Source: Acidianus brierleyi
GTDB taxonomy: Archaea; Thermoproteota; Thermoprotei_A; Sulfolobales; Sulfolobaceae
Reading direction: 5' to 3'
Length of the DNA stretch: 64,000 bases
Assembly: GCF_003201835.2 (NCBI RefSeq)
Contig: NZ_CP029289.2
Span: 2,240,501-2,304,500 of the forward strand
In this document: positions 45,672-54,490 of the stretch, in pieces
How positions within the stretch are numbered: the stretch's first letter is position 1
How the letters are laid out: the number at the start of each line of letters is the position of its first letter
Made by a program: the position numbers and the translations under genes
Notes under the pieces: model-generated
What the model saw: only the letters and a program-made list of their open reading frames with translations
Told to the model about the DNA's origin: nothing
Database searches by the model: none

Positions 45672-47117
45672 TTAATTTTTATTTTCATAGTCCATTTTCG
45701 ATCTTATTTCAGGTTTAATATTTTCCTTAACGTACTGTCTTTGTATAGTTAATCCTTTTTCAAACACCTTTGACATATCTTCTAATGACACTCCCTTAGT
45801 CTCTGGTAAGAATAGATATACTATTATAAGTGCCATTATAGATAATATAAGTTCTAATCCGAAAAATGAGTAGACTCCGAATGTTGCTTTCCAGTACGGG
45901 AAAATAAATATTATTACAAAATTTCCGAACCAGTCTAATGCTGCTAATATTCCAGCTCCCCTTCCTCTTACTTCTGTTGGTATTGTCTCACCTTGCAAAA
46001 CCCATCCTACTCCACCTACACCTACATGGAAGAATAGCAGAAATAATGTCATAGCTGTGAAAACTAGAGCTACTCCTGCAAATACTATGCCAGATGTAAA
46101 AGCTCTAAGACCTATTAGCATAATAGCTAAAGATCCAGCTAATCCTCCATATCCTAGAATTCCTAGCCTTCTTCTTCCCCATTTGTCTATAAGATAAAAC
46201 GAAATTCCATATTCTACGGCCCCCAAAGATTCTGAAATCGCAGTGTTGAGTATAGCTCTAGATCCAGTTAATCCTAGATATTTGTATATAGTAGGACCAT
46301 AATATAATATTACATTAACTCCTGTTATCTGCTGAAATATTAGCCATAAACCAACTAAGATTATAGCGGTTTTAATGGGTCTACTACTAAATATTTCTTT
46401 AAATGATAATTCCTTGGAAGGAGTAGCTATTTGTTCGTCCTCTGCTATATTAACTCCGAATTTTCTTAGAACGTTCTTTGCTTTTTCTTCCATTCCGTTA
46501 AGTAATAGCCATCTAGGACTTTCAGGCAAGAATGCTCTTAAAGCTACTAAGATTACTGCTGGAATTACTCCAAGGCCAAGCATAAGTCTCCAATTAGCTG
46601 AAAAAGAAAGTATGTATCCTGCCCAGAATGCTGCTGTTATCCCAGAAAATATCATTAATTGTTGAGTTATTGCTAGTCTTCCTCTCCATTTCTTAGGTGA
46701 AAATTCGGCAATATACGCTGTTGCTATTGCAGTATCTGCGCCTATAGCGAAACCTACCAAACTTCTCCATAGGATGAGAAGAAATGACGTTGTAGCTATT
46801 GCAGAAAGCAGAGCAAAAACTGCATACATTGCACCGTCAGCGACGAGTAAGGATTTTCTTCCGTATTTGTCCGTTATAGGTCCTGCTGCCAGTGCGCCTA
46901 TTCCGGCTAACAGTGACGTTCCTGCTGTTAATATTGCAACTTCCCCTGAAGTTAGATGAAAAAGTGGAGTTACGTATACTAACGCACTTCCTATTATTCC
47001 AGTATCATATCCGAATAGGAATCCTCCTAGTGCTCCTATTATAGTTGCTAAAATATGCAATCCTCTAACTTTATCACTATCCAGTCTTTTTACTACCTCT
47101 TCATATGGAACTATCAT
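45672..47117 (-). CDS. MFS sugar porter
   Basis: A 481-residue sugar-porter family protein. The hallmark blocks are LFGYDTGIIGSALVY (helix 1), GPITDKYGRKSLLV, RSLVGFAIGADTAIATAYIAE, PESPRWLLLNG, FQQITGVNVILYYGP (helix 7 sugar motif) and FLPETKGVSLEDM at the end. The helix-7 QQxxGxN motif indicates sugar or sugar-acid import with H+. Its promoter, divergent from the SDR gene, carries three GTATAC sites. Confidence 0.88.
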   Translation of the reverse strand: MIVPYEEVVKRLDSDKVRGLHILATIIGALGGFLFGYDTGIIGSALVYVTPLFHLTSGEVAILTAGTSLLAGIGALAAGPITDKYGRKSLLVADGAMYAVFALLSAIATTSFLLILWRSLVGFAIGADTAIATAYIAEFSPKKWRGRLAITQQLMIFSGITAAFWAGYILSFSANWRLMLGLGVIPAVILVALRAFLPESPRWLLLNGMEEKAKNVLRKFGVNIAEDEQIATPSKELSFKEIFSSRPIKTAIILVGLWLIFQQITGVNVILYYGPTIYKYLGLTGSRAILNTAISESLGAVEYGISFYLIDKWGRRRLGILGYGGLAGSLAIMLIGLRAFTSGIVFAGVALVFTAMTLFLLFFHVGVGGVGWVLQGETIPTEVRGRGAGILAALDWFGNFVIIFIFPYWKATFGVYSFFGLELILSIMALIIVYLFLPETKGVSLEDMSKVFEKGLTIQRQYVKENIKPEIRSKMDYENKN

Positions 47118-47138
47118 GATCTATATCTAAAAATTATT

Positions 47139-47144
47139 GTATAC
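47139..47144. promoter_or_regulatory. GTATAC operator-like site, MFS promoter
   Basis: ATTGTATACTTTTAC lies 22 bp upstream of the ATG at 47117, between the TATA-like CTTATATACG (about 47150-47158) and the start. Confidence 0.5.
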
Positions 47145-47167
47145 TTTTACGTATATAAGGTTTAATG

Positions 47168-47173
47168 GTATAC
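47168..47173. promoter_or_regulatory. GTATAC operator-like site, upstream copy
   Basis: AATGGTATACCTTG, 51 bp upstream of the minus-strand MFS start and beyond its TATA-like box. Confidence 0.45.
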
Positions 47174-47297
47174 CTTGATTTTAAATATTAAATGTCAATT
47201 GATTAAATCTTTATAGTTAATATGCTGATTAAATGAATATTAGATATTATTTGTAAGAATTCCTTTATGATTTTGGGAACATGTAGTATTTTGTTGC

Positions 47298-47303
47298 GTA
47301 TAC
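47298..47303. promoter_or_regulatory. GTATAC operator-like site, SDR promoter
   Basis: TTGCGTATACATTGC lies just upstream of the TATA-like ATAAAAATATTTAATA (47311-47326) of the SDR gene that starts at 47355. Confidence 0.5.
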
Positions 47304-47354
47304 ATTGCAATAAAAATATTTAATATTCCTCAACTTCTTTATTCTCCGATAGAC

Positions 47355-48104
47355 ATGGAAATATCTCTTAAAGGTAAGACATGTTTAATTACAGGAGGTA
47401 CACATGGAATAGGATTAACTACTGCAAAGTTATTTTCTGAATTAGGTGCAAAAGTAGTAGCTTTAGGAAGGAATATAGAGGAAAGCAAAAGTATCCATTT
47501 TGTTAAAGTAGATCTAACTTCAAGAGATCAGCTTCTATCCTTTATAGAATGGTATAAAAAGGAAATAGGAAAAGTCGATTGCCTAATAAACAACGCTTCG
47601 GTAAATTCTAGGTACTCAATATTGAACGTTACGTTAGAGGAATGGGATAAAATGATAGCTTTAGAACTTACAGCACCCATGTTACTTTCGAAAATGGCAT
47701 CTGAAATCATGATAAAAAATGGCGTTAAAGGTAAAATAATAAACGTTGCTGCAATACAAGCTCATTATCCATTACCTGAATCTTTACCTTATGTTACAGT
47801 TAAAGGAGGTCTTATATCGATGACAAGAAGCCTTGCAGTAGATTTAGGTAAATACGGAATTCAAGTGATTACTGTAGTACCTGGGCCGATATATACTAAA
47901 GGAGACGAAGTTCCAGAAAATTTAGATAAAAATGCAGCAACACTTCTTGGAAGAATGGGTAGACCACAAGAAGTTGCTAATTTGCTAGCGTTTTTAGTTT
48001 CAGATTATAATACATTTATAACTGGAAGCGAGATATTCATAGACGGAGGAAGGATAATAAGTAGAAAGCCAGATCCTGAAGAAATCTCTTCAGGCGCAGT
48101 ATAA
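47355..48104 (+). CDS. Short-chain dehydrogenase/reductase
   Basis: A 249-residue classical SDR: cofactor motif TGGTHGIGLTTAK near residue 12, NNASVNS, and catalytic Tyr-x-x-x-Lys in LPYVTVKGG with the partnering segment INVAAIQA. It ends with FITGSEIFIDGG. Cofactor preference is unclear. In this island it may reduce a keto-uronate (UxuB/UxaB-like role) or oxidise a sugar to its lactone. The promoter has a GTATAC site. Confidence 0.85.
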   Translation: MEISLKGKTCLITGGTHGIGLTTAKLFSELGAKVVALGRNIEESKSIHFVKVDLTSRDQLLSFIEWYKKEIGKVDCLINNASVNSRYSILNVTLEEWDKMIALELTAPMLLSKMASEIMIKNGVKGKIINVAAIQAHYPLPESLPYVTVKGGLISMTRSLAVDLGKYGIQVITVVPGPIYTKGDEVPENLDKNAATLLGRMGRPQEVANLLAFLVSDYNTFITGSEIFIDGGRIISRKPDPEEISSGAV

Positions 48105-48155
48105 TTTTGAAGTTATCATCAACTGTAAAGTTTTATTATTTGTGAATACATAATT

Positions 48156-48161
48156 GTATAC
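48156..48161. promoter_or_regulatory. GTATAC operator-like site touching ALDH start
   Basis: ATTGTATAC immediately precedes the ATG at 48162. With a TATA-like TTTTATTATT at 48131-48140, the site covers the probable transcription start of a leaderless message. Confidence 0.55.
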
Positions 48162-49598
48162 ATGCTTACTATTATAGGAAATGAAAGAGTTGATTCTAAT
48201 GAAAAGATAGCTGTTAGAAATCCTGCAAACGGAGAAATTATAGATTACGTTCCTTCATTATCGAGAGATGAAGTAAGGAAAGCAATAGATATAGCTTTTG
48301 ATAGTTTTTCAAAACTTAATTCAATTACTCCTGCAAAGAGATCAAAGGCATTAATGGAGACTGCGTCAATCATTAGAGAAAATGCTAACGACTTAGCTGT
48401 AACTATGACTAAAGAAACTGGTAGGCCTATAAAAAGTTCTAGAGCAGAAATAGAAAGAACGGCACAAATATTTGAGTTGGCTTCCTCAGAGTTGAGAAGA
48501 GCTTTAGAAGGAGAATTTGTTCCATTGGATCTTTATGATTTTCCGGCAGGAAATGAAAAAAGAATTGCTTTCATTAAGAGAGAGCCAATAGGCGTGGTTG
48601 GGGCTATAACTCCTTTCAATTTCCCTGCTGCTAGTTTTGCACATAAGGTAGCTCCTGCACTGGCTGTAGGCAATACTGTAGTATTTAAGCCTTCCTCTCT
48701 TACTCCATTAACTCAGATAAAACTTGCAGAAATAGTTTCCAAAAAGTTTCCTGTAGGAAGTGTAAATGTAATTACTGGAAGTTCTGAAATGATAGGGGAG
48801 GAATTTATTTCTAATGATAAAGTTTCACTCATTACTTTTACAGGATCTGTTAATGTGGGATTAGATTTGGCAAGTAAGGCAGTAAAGAACGGTAAGAGAG
48901 TCATAATGGAATTAGGAGGGAGTGATGCTATGATAGTTCTTGAAGATGCTGATATTGATAAGGCAGTTAAAGCCGCATTAGTGGGTAGGTTTGACTTTGC
49001 TGGACAGTTCTGTAATGCTACAAAAAGAGTAATAGTTAGGCAAGAAATTGAGAAAGATTTTAGCGATAAATTAAGATCAGAGCTACAGAAATATAAGGCA
49101 GGAGATCCTATGGATGAAAGCGTTGATATACCTCCATTAATATCTGAGCAAGCAGTCATGAGAATGAGAGAGTTTTTGAATGATGCAATAAAGGAGGGTG
49201 GAGAGAAAATTTTTGAAGGTAAGGTTCCAGAGAAAGGTTACTATTTTCCACCAGTTGTTGTAAAGTTACAACCTACAAGTAGATCAAGAATATTAAGAGA
49301 GGAAGTTTTTGGTCCTATCCTTCCAATAGTTCCTGTAAAAAGTGATGATGAAGCAATAAACATTGCTAACTCGACGCAATATGGTCTTGATGCTTCAATA
49401 TTCTCTTCCAATTTCTCGAGAGCATATGAAATTGCTTCTAAATTGAGGGCTGGAACAATCATCATAAACGATACTACGAGACTTAGATGGGATAATTTAC
49501 CTTTTGGAGGTATGTTAAAAAGCGGAATAGGAAGAGAGAGCGTTATTAATACTATGATGGAAATGACTGAGACAAAGCTAATGGTTTATTCGAGGTGA
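48162..49598 (+). CDS. Aldehyde dehydrogenase (NAD(P)-dependent)
   Basis: A 478-residue ALDH superfamily enzyme. Substrate channel and cofactor blocks: GVVGAITPFNFPAASFAHK, NTVVFKPSSLTP, FTGSVNVGLDLA; catalytic Glu in VIMELGGSDA and nucleophile Cys in AGQFCNATKR; and FGPILPIVPV. In sugar-acid pathways such enzymes oxidise 2,5-dioxopentanoate, lactaldehyde or glyceraldehyde; which of these cannot be read off. The next gene begins 4 bp before its end, so they are coupled. Confidence 0.9.
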   Translation: MLTIIGNERVDSNEKIAVRNPANGEIIDYVPSLSRDEVRKAIDIAFDSFSKLNSITPAKRSKALMETASIIRENANDLAVTMTKETGRPIKSSRAEIERTAQIFELASSELRRALEGEFVPLDLYDFPAGNEKRIAFIKREPIGVVGAITPFNFPAASFAHKVAPALAVGNTVVFKPSSLTPLTQIKLAEIVSKKFPVGSVNVITGSSEMIGEEFISNDKVSLITFTGSVNVGLDLASKAVKNGKRVIMELGGSDAMIVLEDADIDKAVKAALVGRFDFAGQFCNATKRVIVRQEIEKDFSDKLRSELQKYKAGDPMDESVDIPPLISEQAVMRMREFLNDAIKEGGEKIFEGKVPEKGYYFPPVVVKLQPTSRSRILREEVFGPILPIVPVKSDDEAINIANSTQYGLDASIFSSNFSRAYEIASKLRAGTIIINDTTRLRWDNLPFGGMLKSGIGRESVINTMMEMTETKLMVYSR

Positions 49599-50758
49599 TA
49601 ATTATGAAAATAAAAGACGTTAAAGTCTATTTAGTAAATGCTGTATGGAGAAATTTTGTAATAGTTAAGATAGATACTGACGAAGGAATAACGGGATATG
49701 GAGAAGGCACAATGGGAGATTTTGAGAAAACTGTAGAATCTGCAGTATATGATTTCAAGCCATTTCTTATAGGTAAAGAAGTAAATGTTCAGGAAATTTA
49801 CAATTTCCTTTATAGGCATTTCTTTTGGAGAGGAGGAGAAATATTAATGACAGCAATAAGTGCAATAGAACAAGCTTTGTGGGACATTTTAGGTAAGAGT
49901 GTTAATAAACCAGTTTATGATTTATTAGGAGGAAAGGCTAAGGATTCTGTTAGAGTTTACGCTAATGGTTTCATATCTGGAGATAGGACTCCAGAAGAAT
50001 TTGCTAACGCGGTTAGAAAAGTTATAGATAACGGTTTTAACGCAGTAAAATTTGATCCTTTTGGTTCTGCAGGTCCTCAAATAACTGGGGAAGATTTAGA
50101 AAAGGCAAAGAGTAGATTAAAAGCCATTAGAGACTCCGTAGGATATTCTGTAGATATAATGCTCGATGCGCATGGTAGGTTTAACACGGCTTCTGCTGTT
50201 AAAGTTGCTAATGAGATATCTAAATACGAACCATTTTGGCTAGAAGAACCGGTACCAGAAGAGGACATAAGGGCACTGAAATATGTAAAAGAAAGATCTC
50301 CAGTTACTATAGCCAGCGGGGAAAGGATAGTTAATAAGTATAGGTACAGAGAATTTCTCGAGGAAAGAGCTGCAGATATAATTCAGCCTGATGTGTGTCA
50401 CGTAGGAGGTATATGGGCTCTAAGGGAAGTGGGCTCAATGGCTGAAACTTATTATACATCTGTAGCACCTCATAATCCTAATGGTCCAATAGCTACAGCC
50501 GCTACATTAAACCTAATGCTTAATATGAACAATTCTCTGATAATGGAATTCTGGGTTGATGCAGACACTGTAAGAAGATCTATATTAAAAGAATACTTTA
50601 ATGTGAAAAACTCCTATATATATCCATCAAATAAACCAGGTTTAGGAATAGAAGTTAATGAAGAAGCTCTAGAAAGATATCCATATAAAAAGCTTCATCT
50701 AGAATATTTTAGCAAGGATTACAAATATTATGGAGACGTCAAAGACAGAAGTACATAA
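49595..50758 (+). CDS. Enolase-superfamily sugar-acid dehydratase (gluconate/galactonate type)
   Basis: A 387-residue MR/MLE enzyme resembling the Sulfolobus gluconate dehydratase group: VYANGFISGD..TPEEFA then AVKFDPFGSAG (KFDPFG motif). Mg ligands are Asp in IMLDAHGRF, Glu in WLEEPVPEED and Glu in IASGERIV, followed by IIQPDVCHVGG and VAPHNPNGP carrying the late His. It should dehydrate an aldonate to a 2-keto-3-deoxy acid for the Entner-Doudoroff branch. ATG 49604 (MKIKDV) is an alternative start. It is translationally coupled to the ALDH gene. Confidence 0.85.
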   Translation: MIIMKIKDVKVYLVNAVWRNFVIVKIDTDEGITGYGEGTMGDFEKTVESAVYDFKPFLIGKEVNVQEIYNFLYRHFFWRGGEILMTAISAIEQALWDILGKSVNKPVYDLLGGKAKDSVRVYANGFISGDRTPEEFANAVRKVIDNGFNAVKFDPFGSAGPQITGEDLEKAKSRLKAIRDSVGYSVDIMLDAHGRFNTASAVKVANEISKYEPFWLEEPVPEEDIRALKYVKERSPVTIASGERIVNKYRYREFLEERAADIIQPDVCHVGGIWALREVGSMAETYYTSVAPHNPNGPIATAATLNLMLNMNNSLIMEFWVDADTVRRSILKEYFNVKNSYIYPSNKPGLGIEVNEEALERYPYKKLHLEYFSKDYKYYGDVKDRST

Positions 50759-50820
50759 TAAATATAATTTATTTGAATTTTAACTAATAAAGTTTAAAGT
50801 TTTAAGCCAAAATATCTCTT

Positions 50821-51807
50821 ATGGAACTTAATTTTGCAGAAATTATCCTAGAAAATAGGCCTTCTCCATTTTGGAATATATTAAAGCAAATAGGCGTAAA
50901 TAAGGCGGTTGGAGTATTGCCAAGAAGTTACAAGGATTGGAGACAAGAGTTAGAGGAAAATCCTTGGGATTATGGATCTTTAATGAAATACAAAAATATG
51001 CTTGAAGATAACGGATTAGAATTAGTTGCTATTGAAGATAATCCGCCAATGGATGGAATAAGGTACGGAATTCAAAAGCTCAAAGAGGAACAGTTAGAAT
51101 ATGTTTCTCATATGCTAGAGAATATGGGAAAACTTGGAATCAAAATATGGAGCTATAGTTGGATGGCTGGATTTGGTTGGAGCAGAACTCATACCCACAT
51201 CAGAGGAGAAAATGGAGAGTTAGTCTCTGGTTTTAATATTAAAGACGTCGAAAATGCTCCTCCGCCTAAATTCGGTAAGATTTCGGCTGAGAAGTTATGG
51301 AATAATTTGAAGGATTTTCTAGAATACGTGGTACCTATTATAGAAAAATATGATATAAAAATAGCAATGCACCCAGACGATCCTCCAATAGAAGAATATA
51401 GGGGAGTAGCAAGAATAATGAATAGTATAGAAAACTATGATAAATATTTAAATCTAGTAAAAAGTGAGAATGTAGGAATAACGTTCTGTCAAGGAAACTT
51501 CACTTTAATGACTGACGATTTACCTAGTGCCATAAGACATTTTAATAAGAGAATATTCTTTGTACATTTCAGAGACGTTAAAGGAAATAAATATGATTTT
51601 ATTGAAACCTTAATAGGAAAAGGAAAGACAGACCTAGTAGAAGTAATGAAAGCATATATTGACATTGATTTTAAAGGCATAATGAGAGTGGACCATACTC
51701 CTACCCTTGAAAACGATACTGAGTTCCTTGCTGGCTATTCGTATTTAGGGAGAATATATAGTATAGGTTATATAAGGGGACTATATGAATCGTTAAAACA
51801 TGGTTGA
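50821..51807 (+). CDS. uxuA: Mannonate dehydratase-type enzyme (UxuA family)
   Basis: A 328-residue TIM-barrel enzyme of the UxuA family: IAMHPDDPPIEEYRG (metal His), GITFCQGNFTLM (Cys ligand), FFVHFRDVKG (His) and IMRVDHTPTLEND (catalytic Asp, His). These four blocks are the signature of D-mannonate dehydratase, which makes 2-keto-3-deoxygluconate. It lies 62 bp behind the enolase gene on the same strand with an AT-rich gap but no GTATAC site. A uronate isomerase was not seen in the window. Confidence 0.85.
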   Translation: MELNFAEIILENRPSPFWNILKQIGVNKAVGVLPRSYKDWRQELEENPWDYGSLMKYKNMLEDNGLELVAIEDNPPMDGIRYGIQKLKEEQLEYVSHMLENMGKLGIKIWSYSWMAGFGWSRTHTHIRGENGELVSGFNIKDVENAPPPKFGKISAEKLWNNLKDFLEYVVPIIEKYDIKIAMHPDDPPIEEYRGVARIMNSIENYDKYLNLVKSENVGITFCQGNFTLMTDDLPSAIRHFNKRIFFVHFRDVKGNKYDFIETLIGKGKTDLVEVMKAYIDIDFKGIMRVDHTPTLENDTEFLAGYSYLGRIYSIGYIRGLYESLKHG

Positions 51808-51816
51808 AAGAATTAT

Positions 51817-51822
51817 GTATAC
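51817..51822. promoter_or_regulatory. GTATAC operator-like site before SMP-30 gene
   Basis: ATTATGTATACCTTTG, followed nearby by GTGTATATC, 70 bp upstream of the ATG at 51892. Confidence 0.45.
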
Positions 51823-51891
51823 CTTTGTGTATATCTTAAATAAGCTTTTTATTTAGGAAAATTTTTAAAACTCTAACAAATAACGAACATT

Positions 51892-52737
51892 ATGAATGTA
51901 GATACATTAAGTATATATAAAGCAAATCTTGCAGAAGGACCTATTTACGATATAGAACTAGACAGGCTTTTTTGGGTAGATATAGAAGGTAAAAAAATCT
52001 TAATGAAAGATCTAGATAATTATTCAGAGAACGCTTTTGATACACCAGATTTAGTTTCGTCGTTATGCATTGTTAACGAGAACGAAGTTATTGCTACAAT
52101 AAGACATGGATTTTATATTATAGATTTTAAAACAAAAAATATCACTAAAGTAGGAGAAGTTGAATCTAATTATCAAGAAAATAGGTTTAATGATGGTAAA
52201 TGTGACCCTCTAGGAAGATATTGGGCGGGAACTATGAATATGAAGAAATCCGGCCCTACTGGGAATTTGTACAAATTAGATCATGATATAGTCAAGGTTT
52301 TAGATGGATTGACAGTGTCTAATGGTTTGGGATGGGATCCAGAAAACGATATAATGTATTTAATAGATAGTCCGGTAAGGAAAGTTTATGCTTTTGATTT
52401 TGATCTGAATAAAGGAGAAATATATAATAAAAGAATTCTAATAGACTTTAATGGAGAACCAGGTAACCCAGACGGAATGACAGTAGATGAAGAAGGATAC
52501 TTATGGATAGCTCATTGGGGAGGAGGGAAAATCAGTAGATGGTCACCGCGTGGAGAAAAAGTTTTTGAAATAAAGCTTCCAGTAACTTATGTTACTTCAG
52601 TTACGTTCGGAACATATGAGATGGATAGATTATTTATAACTACGGCAAGTAAAGAAGATGAACCTTTAAGCGGTAAGGTATTTACTACGCATGTAGGAGT
52701 TAAGGGAATTCCCTCTTATAGATTTAAAAAATATTGA
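51892..52737 (+). CDS. SMP-30/gluconolactonase family lactonase
   Basis: A 281-residue six-bladed propeller hydrolase: LAEGPIYD (metal Glu), NRFNDGKCDPLGRYWAGT (Asn ligand), VSNGLGWDPEND (Asn ligand) and GNPDGMTVDEEGYLWIAH (catalytic Asp). It opens sugar lactones such as gluconolactone to aldonates, the step before the dehydratases in the same island. Ca or Zn dependent, cytoplasmic (no signal peptide). It ends 2 bp from the convergent permease gene. Confidence 0.85.
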   Translation: MNVDTLSIYKANLAEGPIYDIELDRLFWVDIEGKKILMKDLDNYSENAFDTPDLVSSLCIVNENEVIATIRHGFYIIDFKTKNITKVGEVESNYQENRFNDGKCDPLGRYWAGTMNMKKSGPTGNLYKLDHDIVKVLDGLTVSNGLGWDPENDIMYLIDSPVRKVYAFDFDLNKGEIYNKRILIDFNGEPGNPDGMTVDEEGYLWIAHWGGGKISRWSPRGEKVFEIKLPVTYVTSVTFGTYEMDRLFITTASKEDEPLSGKVFTTHVGVKGIPSYRFKKY

Positions 52738-52739
52738 AA

Positions 52740-53603
52740 TTATTTTGTTCCACTTAATGAATATACTTTTGTCAGATATTTCTGAAATACTATGAATATA
52801 ATGAATATGGGAATACCCATTAGCACTGAAAATGCTGCAAATACGTTGTAAAGCGTTGATCTATTTGTTATTGCAAGATAATACATACCTAAAGTTAATG
52901 TCCACATATTTCCAGAGCTTATAAATACGTTAGCTAACGCATAATCCGTATAAGCTCCCATAAAACTTAGAAGTGACACAAAGGCTATTATTGGCTTACT
53001 CATGGGTAATAAAATCCTAGTAAATGCGCCAAATCTACTTAATCCGTCTATCATTGCGGCTTCTTCGTAGTCTCTTGGTATATTATCTAGAAATATTTTC
53101 ACAAGATATGCTCCAAACACAGAATTTCCTCCAGAATATGCTATAATTAATCCATAATACGTATTAACTAAATGTAAAGTTGAGAACATTAAATATAACG
53201 GTATAACAGTAACTGTAAATGGAAAGAATGTCATAACGTATATTGTAATTATTAGAACTTTCTTCATTGATATATTTAACCTAGATAATCCTAAGCCTGA
53301 CACGAATGCCACTATTACAGAGATTGCCACAGTTCCAGAAGCTAATATAAGACTATTTCTTAGCCATAATAAGAATGGTTCATGGAATAGGATTCCATTA
53401 TAAGCTTCTAAAGTAACAGTAGTAGGTATGAGCGATTTTAAGCTAACTGAGGCTAACGTAGGTATCGGACTTAAAGAAGTTATTATAATATAATATATAG
53501 GGAATACTGCAAAAGCAGCTACAATGATTAGAAGTGCGTAAGATATTGCCAATCTAATTAGTTTTAAAATTAAATATTTTGGGTTCACTTTTTGCCTTAT
53601 CAT
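52740..53603 (-). CDS. Sugar ABC transporter permease (MalG-like)
   Basis: A 287-residue inner membrane permease with six helices and the EAA loop as DIPRDYEEAAMIDGLSRFGAF (about residues 185-205) that contacts the ATPase. The order binding protein, MalF-like, MalG-like is standard for carbohydrate uptake-1 importers. Its start overlaps the upstream permease stop by 4 bp. Expression should suffer polar effects from the insertion in the binding-protein gene. Confidence 0.88.
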   Translation of the reverse strand: MIRQKVNPKYLILKLIRLAISYALLIIVAAFAVFPIYYIIITSLSPIPTLASVSLKSLIPTTVTLEAYNGILFHEPFLLWLRNSLILASGTVAISVIVAFVSGLGLSRLNISMKKVLIITIYVMTFFPFTVTVIPLYLMFSTLHLVNTYYGLIIAYSGGNSVFGAYLVKIFLDNIPRDYEEAAMIDGLSRFGAFTRILLPMSKPIIAFVSLLSFMGAYTDYALANVFISSGNMWTLTLGMYYLAITNRSTLYNVFAAFSVLMGIPIFIIFIVFQKYLTKVYSLSGTK

Positions 53604-54490
53604 GATACCACCTCTAATACGTGGGTAATTTTTAACATTATTATGGCCATTATTGCAAGAATTATAGTTGAAATTGTAGAATATGCTGCGGCTATATCGT
53701 ATAAATTGTAGGCAAACGCTTCTTGATATGCGTAAACTATCAATATATTAGTACTTTCTCCAGGTCCTCCACCGGTTAGCAGGTAAATTGGGTAAAAATT
53801 ATTCCATGTGAAAATAAATCCACTTATTCCAACAAAAGATATTGAGGTTTTCATCATAGGAAGAGTTATTCTGCCAAACTTTTGCCACATTGATGCTCCA
53901 TCTACTTCTGCAGCCTCATAAAGTTCAGTAGGTATACTTTGCAAACTAGAAAGGAATATTGCAGTATAGTATGGGAAAGATAACCAAACGTTTGTTAAAA
54001 TTAGGGCAATCCATGCAGTATCAGGATAAGTTAACCAATTAATAGGAGCTAAATGTATAAGTCCAATTATTTTGTTTACTACTCCATACTCATAATTCCA
54101 CATTCCTAGCCAAACTAAGAGAGAAATGTATGCTGGGAAAGCCCAGGGAAAAAGCATGAGCGTAAAGAATAACCTTTTTCCTCTTATATCCTTCTGATTT
54201 AGAACAAGTGCCATTAAATATCCCAATGCCATCATTGGCACTAGGCTTCCAACAGTCCATAATGCAGTATTACCAAGAATATGAAGAAATGTATGGCTAG
54301 TTAATACTAGAACGTAATTTTGAAATCCTACAAGACTATACTTAAAGAAATGATATAAACTAAAATTTGTAAATGAAATATAAATTGCATAAGCTACAGG
54401 ATACATAAATAGAAATAAAATTAATGCTACGATAGGAAGGATATAAAAATAATTACTTAACTTATGTTCATTCATTTTATATTTCACCAT
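53600..54490 (-). CDS. Sugar ABC transporter permease (MalF-like)
   Basis: A 296-residue permease with six helices and the EAA loop as SIPTELYEAAEVDGASMWQKFGRI near residue 195. It partners the MalG-like subunit. It overlaps the end of the binding-protein gene by 7 bp, so translation is coupled to that disrupted gene. Confidence 0.88.
   Translation of the reverse strand: MVKYKMNEHKLSNYFYILPIVALILFLFMYPVAYAIYISFTNFSLYHFFKYSLVGFQNYVLVLTSHTFLHILGNTALWTVGSLVPMMALGYLMALVLNQKDIRGKRLFFTLMLFPWAFPAYISLLVWLGMWNYEYGVVNKIIGLIHLAPINWLTYPDTAWIALILTNVWLSFPYYTAIFLSSLQSIPTELYEAAEVDGASMWQKFGRITLPMMKTSISFVGISGFIFTWNNFYPIYLLTGGGPGESTNILIVYAYQEAFAYNLYDIAAAYSTISTIILAIMAIIMLKITHVLEVVS

Noticed and set aside
48713..49159. 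148-codon minus-strand ORF within the aldehyde dehydrogenase gene
   Set aside because: Antisense shadow; the sense strand has all ALDH motifs.
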